From: Bryobacterales bacterium | GTDB taxonomy: Bacteria > Acidobacteriota > Terriglobia > Bryobacterales > Bryobacteraceae | Length of the DNA: 64,000 bases | Reading direction: 5' to 3' | Assembly (NCBI GenBank): GCA_020847045.1 | Contig: JADLCT010000097.1 | Location: 112,709 to 176,708 of the forward strand | Part shown: in pieces, positions 38,043 to 46,436 of the stretch | How the letters are laid out: each line of letters begins with the position of its first letter | Numbering within the stretch: position 1 is the stretch's first letter | Program-made: the position numbers and the translations under genes | Notes under the pieces: generated by a model | Told to the model about the DNA's origin: nothing | Databases searched by the model: none | Seen by the model: only the letters and a program-made list of their open reading frames with translations

Positions 38043-39029
38043 ATGTTCCATGCAGAGTCCGCGTTGACATTTTCTCTCCGCTGCAAACTGGCGCTTTGTG
38101 TCCTGCTGAGCGTGGCGGGATCGCCGGGTATTCGCGGCGCAGAGGCAGACGGGGGGAACACGACCGTCGTCCTTCCGGGCGATGTGCGAAACGTGGGGCA
38201 CAAGTTCTGGTCAAACGGCTTCGTTGCCGTCCGGGAGATCGACACCGCCACGATACACCTGCATGACCGCGCCGGGAAGCGTCTTTGGACCGCGAAGGTG
38301 GCGATTCCGGGTGCGGCGCGCGCCAGCGTCTTCCCTGTGACGATCTGGCCCGATGGGTCGGTGGCTGCCGGCGGTGGCGGTGTTTCGGCGGACGGGGCGC
38401 GAACCGCCTTTCTCGCCTTCATCAGCCCAACGGGAGAGATGACACGGCTGGTCTGTACCGCGCCGTTTGTCGCACAACACCTGACGGTGGCGCAGGATGG
38501 GTCGCTGTGGGCGTTCGGACGGGTGTTCAGCGACTGGGGCGAAACGAAGGACAAGCCGCACATGATGGTGCGAAAGTATGCGCGGGATGGAAGCGAGTTG
38601 GCGGCGGTGCTTCCCAGGGCAGCCTTCCCCGATTGGCCCCATCCCTCGAAGGAGGCCGTGATGGCCGGATGGAAGGACCGCGTGGGGTTTGTCACCATGG
38701 ACGGCGAGTGGGTGGAGATCTCGACGGAGACTGGCGAACAGGTGTTCCGCCGGAAGCTGGCGCAGCCGAAAGCGTTCCGGCTGCATGGAGCGGCGTACGG
38801 TCCGGAGGGCGGCCTTTATCTGAGTGGAACGGCGCGCGATGCGGCCAATAAGGCCGTGCAGGTATTGGCGCGCCTCGACCGGGCCAGCGGGTCCTGGGCC
38901 GATGTGACGCCATCGTCAAAGGGCACGCCGTTCAGCGGCTTGACGATCGTGGGCGCCGAGGGCGATTCGGTCGTGTTGGGCAGCGGGGAGGCCGAGGTAC
39001 AGTTGGTTCCCTTCGCGCGTCTGCGGTAG
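38043..39029 (+). CDS. Secreted beta-propeller-like protein, unknown function
   Basis: ATG 38043 follows a good AAGGAG site with 9-nt spacing. The 328-residue protein has a signal peptide (about 1-32, long n-region) and a body made of repeating four-strand-like units, each with Trp or Phe and Asp-Gly turns (for example VTIWPDGSVAAGGGG, VAQDGSLWAFG, YGPEGGLYLSG). This suggests a beta-propeller of low repeat identity. No catalytic motif is seen. The upstream promoter and small membrane ORF probably share its transcript. Confidence 0.65.
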   Translation: MFHAESALTFSLRCKLALCVLLSVAGSPGIRGAEADGGNTTVVLPGDVRNVGHKFWSNGFVAVREIDTATIHLHDRAGKRLWTAKVAIPGAARASVFPVTIWPDGSVAAGGGGVSADGARTAFLAFISPTGEMTRLVCTAPFVAQHLTVAQDGSLWAFGRVFSDWGETKDKPHMMVRKYARDGSELAAVLPRAAFPDWPHPSKEAVMAGWKDRVGFVTMDGEWVEISTETGEQVFRRKLAQPKAFRLHGAAYGPEGGLYLSGTARDAANKAVQVLARLDRASGSWADVTPSSKGTPFSGLTIVGAEGDSVVLGSGEAEVQLVPFARLR

Positions 39030-39057
39030 AAGACCTTCGAACTCCCGTTGAGAAGGC

Positions 39058-39081
39058 AGGACCGCGGCATATCGCGGTCCT
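39058..39081 (+). terminator. Inverted repeat, possible terminator after the 38043 gene
   Basis: A 9-bp stem with core GGACCGCG/CGCGGTCC and a 6-nt loop lies 28 nt past the stop. The sequence after it (CATGTTAG) is only weakly T-rich. The next gene starts 21 nt later and has its own TAGACT box, consistent with a transcription boundary. Confidence 0.45.
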
Positions 39082-39102
39082 CATGTTAGACTGCAATCGA
39101 GC

Positions 39103-40476
39103 GTGTTCAGCCGACACCACCGCAAGGTCAAGTTGTTGTTTGCGCTAGCCGACGTGGCGCTGGCGGCGCTCGCCTTCTGGGCAGCTTATGAGGCGCGGAA
39201 ATGGCTGCCGCTGGAGCGCGAATTCTTCCTGCCTGGCGAGGCGATGGCCCTGCTGGTGGGCTTCTCCTGCCTGGTGTGGCCGGCGGCGGGATACTGGCTG
39301 GGCGCGTATGAGCGGTTGGATTCCGCTCATCCCCGCGTGATTCTGCGCGATAGCTGGAAGCAGAGCGCTTTTGGCATCATCTCCCTGATCCTGTTTCAAT
39401 TCCTGTTGCGGATGGACCTCAGCCGGCTGTTCCTGGCCATGCTGGGGGCCAGCAGCTGGCTCTTCCTGCTGCTGTTCCGGCTGAACGCGGGACGGCTGGT
39501 GGGTTGGATCCGCAGCGGCTTTGGCGCGCCTCATTATGTCATGGTGGTGGGCAGTGGAGAGCGTGCGAGGCGTCTGCAGGAGCTGATTCAGGGCAGCGAA
39601 CGCTTCGGAATACGGCTGGCGGGGGCGATGGAGGAGGCGCCGGCGTGTGAGCCGGAACGGTTGCGCGCACTGGTGGAGCGGCAGGTGATCGACGAGATCA
39701 TCTTCTGCGTCGAGAGCTCACGGCTGCAAGCGCTGGAAGACACGATGCTGCTGTGTGATGAGATGGGCGTGCGCACTCGCGTCGCCGTGGATTTCTTTCC
39801 GCACGTGAACAGCGATGTCTATCTGGACCGGCTGGCGCACCTGCCTCTGCTCACCTTCTCCGCCGCGCCCCACGACGAGATTCTGTTATTTCTGAAGCGG
39901 ACCACCGATGTCGTGCTGGCCTCCACGGCGCTGGTGGTGATGCTGCCCGTGATGGCTCTTATCGTGCTGTCCATCAAGATCAGCTCGCCCGGACCAGCCA
40001 TCTTCCGCCAGACGCGCTGCGGCCTGAATGGCCGGCGTTTCGAGTTCTATAAGTTCCGTTCGATGGTGCGCAACGCCGAGGAGATGAAGCCGGAGCTGGC
40101 GCATTTGAACGTGAAGGACGTGGCCTTCAAAATTCCGAACGATCCGCGGCAGACGGCGCTGGGGCGTTGGCTGCGCCGCTTCTCCATCGACGAGTGGCCG
40201 CAGTTGTGGAACGTGCTGAAGGGCGACATGTCGCTGGTGGGGCCGCGGCCGGCCGTGCCCGAAGAGGTGGAGCGCTACCAGCTCTGGCAACGGAGGCGCC
40301 TGCGGATGAGGCCCGGCCTGACGTGCCTGTGGGCGCTGGAAGGCCGCGACGCGCTGGACTTTGAAACGTGGATGCGGAAGGACATGGAGTACATCGACAA
40401 CTGGTCGCTCGGGCTGGATTGGAAGATCATACTGTTGACCATTCCGCGCGTCATGAGCGGAAAAGGAGCCCACTGA
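39103..40476 (+). CDS. Polyprenyl glycosylphosphotransferase (sugar transferase of exopolysaccharide synthesis)
   Basis: The 457-residue protein starts at GTG. Four to five membrane segments (residues about 10-115) precede a CoA-binding-like Rossmann domain (VMVVGSGERARRLQELI), a further membrane segment at about 272-292 and the catalytic bacterial sugar transferase domain (CGLNGRRFEFYKFRSM, then SIDEWPQLWNVLKGDMSLVGPRP). It should load the first sugar phosphate on undecaprenyl phosphate. Unusually, no other capsule or exopolysaccharide genes are adjacent; a phosphoribosyltransferase gene follows 2 nt downstream. Confidence 0.9.
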   Translation: MFSRHHRKVKLLFALADVALAALAFWAAYEARKWLPLEREFFLPGEAMALLVGFSCLVWPAAGYWLGAYERLDSAHPRVILRDSWKQSAFGIISLILFQFLLRMDLSRLFLAMLGASSWLFLLLFRLNAGRLVGWIRSGFGAPHYVMVVGSGERARRLQELIQGSERFGIRLAGAMEEAPACEPERLRALVERQVIDEIIFCVESSRLQALEDTMLLCDEMGVRTRVAVDFFPHVNSDVYLDRLAHLPLLTFSAAPHDEILLFLKRTTDVVLASTALVVMLPVMALIVLSIKISSPGPAIFRQTRCGLNGRRFEFYKFRSMVRNAEEMKPELAHLNVKDVAFKIPNDPRQTALGRWLRRFSIDEWPQLWNVLKGDMSLVGPRPAVPEEVERYQLWQRRRLRMRPGLTCLWALEGRDALDFETWMRKDMEYIDNWSLGLDWKIILLTIPRVMSGKGAH

Positions 40477-40478
40477 TT

Positions 40479-41093
40479 ATGCATCTGGTGCCGACACAGG
40501 ATGAGGTGGTGGCGCTGCTGCGCAAGACCGGCGCTCTGCGCGACGGCTTCTTCGAGTATCCGGGCGGATTGTACTCGAACCAGTACCTGCAGGTCGCCCT
40601 GGCGATGAGCTCGTTCCAGGCGCAGAAGACGCTGAGCGTGGGGTTGAGCCGGCTGGTGCGGACCGATCCGGAGATCCGGGCGTCGATTCCGGAGCTTTCC
40701 ATCGTGACGCCCGCCACGGGCGGACTGCCAGTCGCTTACGGCGTGTGTGAAGCTCTGCGGGCCCGGCGCGTCTACTGGGCCGAGCGCAACAACGACGAGG
40801 ACCCGCTGCGCTTCCGGCAGTTCCTTGAGTTGGAGCCCGGCGAAAAGGTGCTGCTGGTGGACGACATCTTGCGCAGCGGCCAGAAGTTGACCGAGTTGAA
40901 ACGCCTGGTGGAGCAGCGCGGAGGTGAGGTGATGGGCCTGGCCGTGGTGGTGTTCCAGCCGAATCCGCATTGCGCGACCTTCGGCTCCCTGCCCTTCTTT
41001 TATCTGGCCAAGCTGGACTCGCTCTACTGCGAGGACCGCGACTCGTGCGCCATCGTCGCGCCAGGACATCCGGCCGAAAAAGTCTGGCAGTAG
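40479..41093 (+). CDS. pyrE: Orotate phosphoribosyltransferase-like enzyme
   Basis: ATG 40479 has AAAGGAG upstream, inside the preceding gene. The 204-residue protein has the type I phosphoribosyltransferase core: an N-terminal GALRDGFFEYPGGLYSNQY resembling the substrate region of OPRTases, TPATGGLPVAYGV near 78-88, and the PRPP loop VLLVDDILRSGQKL at 124-137. The likely reaction joins orotate and PRPP in pyrimidine synthesis, but a related base could be the substrate, and there are no other pyr genes nearby. Confidence 0.72.
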   Translation: MHLVPTQDEVVALLRKTGALRDGFFEYPGGLYSNQYLQVALAMSSFQAQKTLSVGLSRLVRTDPEIRASIPELSIVTPATGGLPVAYGVCEALRARRVYWAERNNDEDPLRFRQFLELEPGEKVLLVDDILRSGQKLTELKRLVEQRGGEVMGLAVVVFQPNPHCATFGSLPFFYLAKLDSLYCEDRDSCAIVAPGHPAEKVWQ

Positions 41094-41150
41094 ACGCGCG
41101 GCCGGGGCTGCGCGCACGCGGCCGGGCCGGTGTTGCACAATGTGGGAACG

Positions 41151-42488
41151 ATGAAACTCTGGTTGAGTCTGTTTCTGCTTCCCTGCGCGGCTCTGGCCGC
41201 TGAGTACCGGGCCGGGGTGGCCGCGGTGGACATTACGCCAAAAGAGAAGGTGTGGCTGAGCGGCTATGCCAGCCGCAACAAGCCCGCCGAAGGCACGTTG
41301 CAGGCTCTGCACGCCAAGGCGTTGGCCATCGAGGACAAGAAGGGAACGCGCGTGGTTTTGGTGACCACGGACCTGGTGGGTCTGCCCCGCGTCATCACCG
41401 ACGCCGTGGCTGCGCGTCTGGCCAAGGAGCACGGCATCGAACGGGCGCGCGTGGTGTTCAACAGCTCGCACACGCATACCGGACCCGTGGTGCGGTCGAA
41501 CCTGTCCACCATGTACAACCTGACGCCGGAGATGGATGCGAAGCTGGACGCCTACGCCAGAGAACTGACCGCGAATCTCTACATGGTGGCCGCGTCGGCC
41601 CTGGGACAGATGAAGCCGGCCAACCTGCGCTACGCGGAGGGAACGGCGAAGTTCGCCATCAACCGCCGCCAGGGACCGGCGGGCAGCGTGAAGCTGGGTG
41701 TGAACGCGAAGGGTCCGGTGGATCACACCGTGCCTGTGCTGGTGGCCACGGGAGAAGACGGCAAACCCTTTGCCGTGCTATTCGGCTACACCTGCCACAA
41801 CACGACTTTGACGGGCGAGCACTACCTGTTCAGTGGCGACTATGCCGGCTTTGCCCAGGCCGAATTGGAACAGGCCACGCCAGGAGCGACGGCGCTGTTC
41901 ATGATCCTGTGCGGCGCCGATCAAAATCCCAATCCGCGCAGCACCGAGGAGGCGGCCCGGGCGCACGGCCACGAGCTTGCCGAAAGCGTGCGCGCGGCGA
42001 TGGCGGGCCACGGCACGGCGGTGAAGGGCAACCTGCGCGCGGCCTACCAGACGATTCAGTTACAGTTCCGGCCACATACACGCGAGGACTTCGAACGTGA
42101 GGCGCGGAGCACAAACCGCTACGAGGTGAACCGCGCCAAAGCCATGTTACAGGCCTACGACTCGGGCTCGCCCGTGCGCTCGACGCCTTACCCCGTGCAG
42201 GCCATCCGTCTGGGGAACGGCCCGGTCGTGGTGGCGCTGGGCGGCGAGGTGGTGGTGGACTACCAACTCAAAATCAAAGAGACCTACCCGAAGACGAAGG
42301 TGATCACCGCCGGTTACTCGAACGATGTCATGAGTTACATTCCCAGCGTGCGCGTATTACGCGAGGGAGGCTACGAGGCCGAATCCAGCATGATCTATTA
42401 CGGAATGCCGGGACCCTACACGGAGGATGTCGAGGCGTCGATCCTCGGCTCGGTCCGGGCCGTGATGAAGCGGGTCGGCGTCAAATGA
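41151..42488 (+). CDS. Secreted neutral/alkaline ceramidase-like hydrolase
   Basis: From ATG 41151 the product has 445 residues and a signal peptide (about 1-16, LPCAALAAE). The segment GVAAVDITPKEKVWLSGYASR and the metal-binding NSSHTHTGPV, together with GYTCHNTTL and SGDYAGFAQ, match the N-terminal domain of neutral/alkaline non-lysosomal ceramidases. Many short bacterial members lack the C-terminal Ig-like domain of the longer enzymes and have unknown substrates, as here. The last codons overlap the next gene by 4 nt, and the following two genes are also coupled. Confidence 0.82.
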   Translation: MKLWLSLFLLPCAALAAEYRAGVAAVDITPKEKVWLSGYASRNKPAEGTLQALHAKALAIEDKKGTRVVLVTTDLVGLPRVITDAVAARLAKEHGIERARVVFNSSHTHTGPVVRSNLSTMYNLTPEMDAKLDAYARELTANLYMVAASALGQMKPANLRYAEGTAKFAINRRQGPAGSVKLGVNAKGPVDHTVPVLVATGEDGKPFAVLFGYTCHNTTLTGEHYLFSGDYAGFAQAELEQATPGATALFMILCGADQNPNPRSTEEAARAHGHELAESVRAAMAGHGTAVKGNLRAAYQTIQLQFRPHTREDFEREARSTNRYEVNRAKAMLQAYDSGSPVRSTPYPVQAIRLGNGPVVVALGGEVVVDYQLKIKETYPKTKVITAGYSNDVMSYIPSVRVLREGGYEAESSMIYYGMPGPYTEDVEASILGSVRAVMKRVGVK

Positions 42489-44356
42489 CGTGGCGGCGCG
42501 GAGCGTACCTGCTGGGGGCGCTGCTGCTGGCCGGAACGGCCGCGGCGGCCGAGCGGTGGACCTGTGTGGCGACGCCGAATTTCGAGGTGTACACAACGGC
42601 GGGCCCACGGGCGGCCAAGGACGCGCTGAAGCGCTTTGAGCTGGTGCGGGAGTTCTTCGCGCAGTCGCTGAAGGTGGTGGCATCCACCGAGGCGCCGGTA
42701 CGGCTGATTCTGTTTCAGTCGGCAAAGGAGTTCGAACCTTATAAGCCGAACGAGGCGGCCGCGGCTTTCTATCTTCCGGGGCTGGACCGGGATTTCATCG
42801 TGGTGGGAGATCTGGACGAGCAGTTCTGGCCCGTGGCAACGCATGAGTATGTGCACTTACTCCTGAAATACTCGGGTTCGAAGACGCCTTTGTGGTTAGG
42901 CGAGGGCATGGCCGAGTTGTTCTCGACGATGACGCAGGCGGGGGACAAGATGCGCGTGGGCGTGCCGCCGTTGGGCCACCTGGCGGCCATGCGGCAGGAC
43001 AAGCCCATGCCGCTGGAAGAGTTGTTCGGCGTGGATCACTCCTCGGACCGGTACACCACGAAGCGCCACGCCGGTAAGTTTTATTCACAAAGCTGGGCGC
43101 TGGCGCACATGCTGTTTCTGGACCCTCGTTATATGACGGCCCGGCCGGCGTACCTGCACGCCGTGCTGGCCGGGACGCCGCCGGAGGAGGCGCTCGCCAA
43201 GGTGTTTGCCAAAACGGCGGCGCAGGTAAACCGCGACATGGAAGGCTATGTGCGGCAGGGTTCGTTCCTGGCGGCCAACTACCCGTTCCATGCGCCGAAA
43301 GGCCTGGGCGAAGCCACGCCGCGCGTGGTGGAGGGGATCGAGGCGCGGTTGGTAACGGCGGAGCTGCTCGCCTCGATGCGGAACAAAGAGGGGCGGGCGG
43401 AAGAGGCCGTGGCGGCGCTGCTGGGGGAAAGCGGCGTTGCGGCGAAGTGGGCGGCCAAGGCGCACGAGACGGCGGCGTTTTTCGCCTGGCGCATGGGAAA
43501 AAACCAGCAGGCTCTGGAACAGTTCGAAAAGGCTGTGGCGGCCGGATCGGAGAACGGACGGGCGCTTGCCGACTACGCCATGCTGCTGGGATCGAGCGAT
43601 CTGGCCAAGTCGGAGTCGCTTCTGCTGCGCGCCGTCGAGTTGCGGCCGCATTGGGTGGAGGGGCGCGTGCGTCTGGCCAGCGTCTATAACCTGGAAAGCA
43701 AACACGGCGCGGCGCTGGCGGCGATTTTGGCAGTCAAGCGCGTGCGTCCGGCCGACGCCTTCGATCTATTCCAGGTGACGGCGCAGGCATACGCGGGACT
43801 GCGTCATTTTGGCGAGGCGCGCAAGACGCTGGCCAAGGCGCGCGAGTATGCCGATACGGAGCCGCGGCGGCTGTTCCTGGAAAAGATGGAAGCGTACCTG
43901 ACCAGGGCCGAGCAGCGGGCGGAACTGGCGCGCGAGTTGAGAGCATCGCCCCGGCAGGTGGCCGAAGCCGTGCGGGAAACCGAGGCCAGTGGTGAGCGCG
44001 CTCCCGTGATGAGGCGTCACGTGCAACCGGAGGGCGAGGTGGTGGACGAGACGCCGGCCATGAAGGAGGAAGAGTTCCGGCGCCGTCTGGCAAGGCAACG
44101 GGGCGAGCCTGTGCATGGCGCGTTCCAGGCGTTGGATTGCCCGGGAGGATCGCCGGTGGTGGTGGTGGCGGCGGCGGACGGGCGGACATGGCGGTTTCTG
44201 GTGGCTGACCTGGGCCAGGTGGTGGTGACAGGCGTGGACGCGTCGGCGGTGGAGTTGACGTGCGGGCCTCAGCAGAACCAGATGGTCACGGTCCGGTATG
44301 AGCCTTCCGGCGCGCACGGCGTCGACGGGATTGTGAAAGGACTTGCGTTCGAATGA
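42485..44356 (+). CDS. Secreted TPR-containing gluzincin-type metallopeptidase
   Basis: The 623-residue product has a signal peptide (about 1-22), then a peptidase domain with HEYVH at 120-124 and Glu140 in WLGEGMAE, the HExxH-x15-E arrangement of MA-like gluzincins. TPR-like helical repeats occupy about 290-480 and a polar C-terminal domain follows. It overlaps the ceramidase-like gene by 4 nt and the RraA-like gene by 4 nt, so all three are translated from one mRNA. It resembles the TPR peptidase of the MoxR operon in layout but puts the catalytic domain first. Confidence 0.8.
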   Translation: MTWRRGAYLLGALLLAGTAAAAERWTCVATPNFEVYTTAGPRAAKDALKRFELVREFFAQSLKVVASTEAPVRLILFQSAKEFEPYKPNEAAAAFYLPGLDRDFIVVGDLDEQFWPVATHEYVHLLLKYSGSKTPLWLGEGMAELFSTMTQAGDKMRVGVPPLGHLAAMRQDKPMPLEELFGVDHSSDRYTTKRHAGKFYSQSWALAHMLFLDPRYMTARPAYLHAVLAGTPPEEALAKVFAKTAAQVNRDMEGYVRQGSFLAANYPFHAPKGLGEATPRVVEGIEARLVTAELLASMRNKEGRAEEAVAALLGESGVAAKWAAKAHETAAFFAWRMGKNQQALEQFEKAVAAGSENGRALADYAMLLGSSDLAKSESLLLRAVELRPHWVEGRVRLASVYNLESKHGAALAAILAVKRVRPADAFDLFQVTAQAYAGLRHFGEARKTLAKAREYADTEPRRLFLEKMEAYLTRAEQRAELARELRASPRQVAEAVRETEASGERAPVMRRHVQPEGEVVDETPAMKEEEFRRRLARQRGEPVHGAFQALDCPGGSPVVVVAAADGRTWRFLVADLGQVVVTGVDASAVELTCGPQQNQMVTVRYEPSGAHGVDGIVKGLAFE

Positions 44357-45006
44357 ACATCGAGCTTGTGCGGGAGCGGTACTTGCGGCTGTATTCCGGC
44401 GTGATTGGCGACGCGCTGGACAAGCGTGGCCACCGGAACCAGACGCTGCCGGAGTGGCTGCAGGCGCGCACGACGGCAAACCGCGTGGCTGGCGTGGCGT
44501 TCACCGGGCAGGGATTTCCGGAGTTGGACGCCGCCGGCAGCGACATGGACGCGCGCGTCAGGATGCTGGACAGCATCACGCCCGGAACGGTTTCCGTGTG
44601 GGCGTGCAACGGCAGCCGGAACTGCGCGCACTGGGGCGAGTTGATGTCCACGGCGGCGCGCGAGCGGGGTTGCGCCGGAGCCGTGCTGGATGGCGGACTG
44701 CGCGACACGGACTTCGTGAACGCGATGGATTATCCCGTATTCGCCGCCTTCCAGCATCCGGCGTCGTCCATCGGACGCTGGGCGATCAAAGAGTGGTGCG
44801 TGCCGGTGACGATTGGCGCGACGCGCATCGAGCCGGGCGACTTCATTTTCGGCGACGCCGATGGCGTGGTGGTTGTGCCCGCGGCTTTAACCGAGGATGT
44901 GCTGGCCGAAGCCGAGGACACATTCGCGCGGGAAAAGGGAATGCGCGAGGATCTGCGGCGCGGCGCCACGGTGCGGTCCACCTATGAAAAGTACGGGTCC
45001 TTGTAG
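44353..45006 (+). CDS. RraA-like family protein
   Basis: The 217-residue protein shows the RraA fold signatures: SGVIGDALDKRG at the N-terminus, HWGELMSTAARERGCAGAVLDGGLRD in the centre and PGDFIFGDADGVVVVPAAL near the end. Members include 4-hydroxy-4-methyl-2-oxoglutarate/4-carboxy-4-hydroxy-2-oxoadipate aldolases and the RNase E inhibitor RraA; the Gly-Gly-x-Arg-Asp site present here is typical of the metal-dependent aldolases. It is third in an overlapping operon. The link to the ceramidase-like gene is unexplained. It ends 5 nt from the convergent M23 gene. Confidence 0.85.
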   Translation: MNIELVRERYLRLYSGVIGDALDKRGHRNQTLPEWLQARTTANRVAGVAFTGQGFPELDAAGSDMDARVRMLDSITPGTVSVWACNGSRNCAHWGELMSTAARERGCAGAVLDGGLRDTDFVNAMDYPVFAAFQHPASSIGRWAIKEWCVPVTIGATRIEPGDFIFGDADGVVVVPAALTEDVLAEAEDTFAREKGMREDLRRGATVRSTYEKYGSL

Positions 45007-45011
45007 CGCGG

Positions 45012-46433
45012 CTACGGGTGGACCACGACGTCCAGGAACATGCGGGCCTGGGCGCCATCGGGCGCGGTGGATTCGACGGTAACCAGATAGCGGCCCGGCT
45101 TTGCGTAGGTGTGCTCGATGCGCCCGTAGCCGTTGCGCGCCAGTTTCACCTCATTGCCGTCGCTGTGGGATTCGCCGGCCGAACCGTCGCCGAAGTCCCA
45201 GCGCTGCGTAACGGTGGCAGGGACGGGTTTGTAGTACATGAGGAAGGCGCGCGCCTGAAAGGTGATAGGCTGGCCGGCGTGTGTGTCGAGCGAGGGCGAG
45301 TAAGTGGCGTGGAGGCTGATGTAGGGAGCCTCGGGGTGGGCGGCGTCGAGCACGCTGACGATGGCCGCATCGCGGGCAAGATTGCCCGCGGCGTCCCGCG
45401 CTTCGAACAGTTCGGAATAGGTGCCCGGCTTTGAGTAAGTGCGAGTCACTTCGGGGATGGGAGCGGCGGGTGCGCCGTGCAGCGCGTGCGCCGAGAGCGT
45501 AACCGCTTCGCCCGTGCGGACGAACTTATGCGGCCGGGCGGCGATGATCAGCGGCGTGGGGTAGTCGGCCAGATAGGCTTGCAGGAGGAACGGGAAGCCA
45601 TCGAGCGAACCCCACTTCCCATTGGGAAACCGCATGTAAGGCTCAAAGTGCAGGTGGCTCCAGCCGCCGCTGCCGCCCTCCTTGCCCAACAGACCCAGGC
45701 GTTGGCCCTGAATCACGCGCGCGCCGAGTTTCAGAGAGGGGTCCAACGAGTGGAAGTGGCTGTAACGGTAATACCAGCCGCGCGAATCGAGTAAGTAGAG
45801 GACGTCATAGCGCGGAGCGATGACGGGCGCTGTGTGATCGGGCAGCTTCGCGCCGGCGAGCGAGACGATGAGGCCGTCGGTGGCGGCAACGACGGGCGTG
45901 AACGCTTCTGCGCCTCCGATGTCGAGGCCGGTGTGATAGTAGATCTGCTTGCGCGTGGCGACGTCACCCCCGTCGATGTAAGTGGGCTCGTTGCCGATTT
46001 GCGTGGCGGAGACGAACCAGCGCTGGCGGACGGGATACTTCCAGGCCCCGCGCGGCAGCCACGGAGCATCCGCCGGCCAGACACGGATGCGGGCGTCCTT
46101 TTCGAGCTTCCACGGATCGACGGCCTCGCCCTTTCGATAGCCGCCGGTGACCGAACAGTCCACCTGCACCGCGCCGGCTTTGCGCGGCAGGTTGTAATTG
46201 CCACACTCGAGCGTGATGGTCTGGCCATCGATGTCGAGCGTGGCCTGCGCGCGGCGGATGGCGTGCACAATGGGGTCGCGTGTCTCTTCGACGCCCAGCA
46301 GTTTCAGGTGCGCGCCCTGCGCCAGAACCGTTTCGCCAATGGCGAGATCGTGCACCGTGAACGGGACATCCGCGGCGGCGCCGCTGATCGCGGCCGTGAG
46401 GGAGAGCAGAAGCGGAAGAAGTATGCCACGCAT
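45012..46433 (-). CDS. Secreted M23-family metallopeptidase with PKD-like C-terminal domains
   Basis: The 473-residue protein has a signal peptide (about 1-21). The peptidase domain contains H167-x3-D171 in YYHTGLDIGG, the segment YSHF at 224-227, and H260-x-H262 in SHLHFEP, the LytM/M23 zinc ligands. Members cut peptidoglycan cross-bridges or other peptides. The C-terminal third holds two Ig/PKD-like units, the second with WDFGDGSAGE and HTYAKPGRYLVTV. The PKD tail suggests surface or substrate attachment. It lies 3 nt after the sulfatase gene and is probably co-transcribed. Confidence 0.88.
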   Translation of the reverse strand: MRGILLPLLLSLTAAISGAAADVPFTVHDLAIGETVLAQGAHLKLLGVEETRDPIVHAIRRAQATLDIDGQTITLECGNYNLPRKAGAVQVDCSVTGGYRKGEAVDPWKLEKDARIRVWPADAPWLPRGAWKYPVRQRWFVSATQIGNEPTYIDGGDVATRKQIYYHTGLDIGGAEAFTPVVAATDGLIVSLAGAKLPDHTAPVIAPRYDVLYLLDSRGWYYRYSHFHSLDPSLKLGARVIQGQRLGLLGKEGGSGGWSHLHFEPYMRFPNGKWGSLDGFPFLLQAYLADYPTPLIIAARPHKFVRTGEAVTLSAHALHGAPAAPIPEVTRTYSKPGTYSELFEARDAAGNLARDAAIVSVLDAAHPEAPYISLHATYSPSLDTHAGQPITFQARAFLMYYKPVPATVTQRWDFGDGSAGESHSDGNEVKLARNGYGRIEHTYAKPGRYLVTVESTAPDGAQARMFLDVVVHP

Positions 46434-46436
46434 GTA

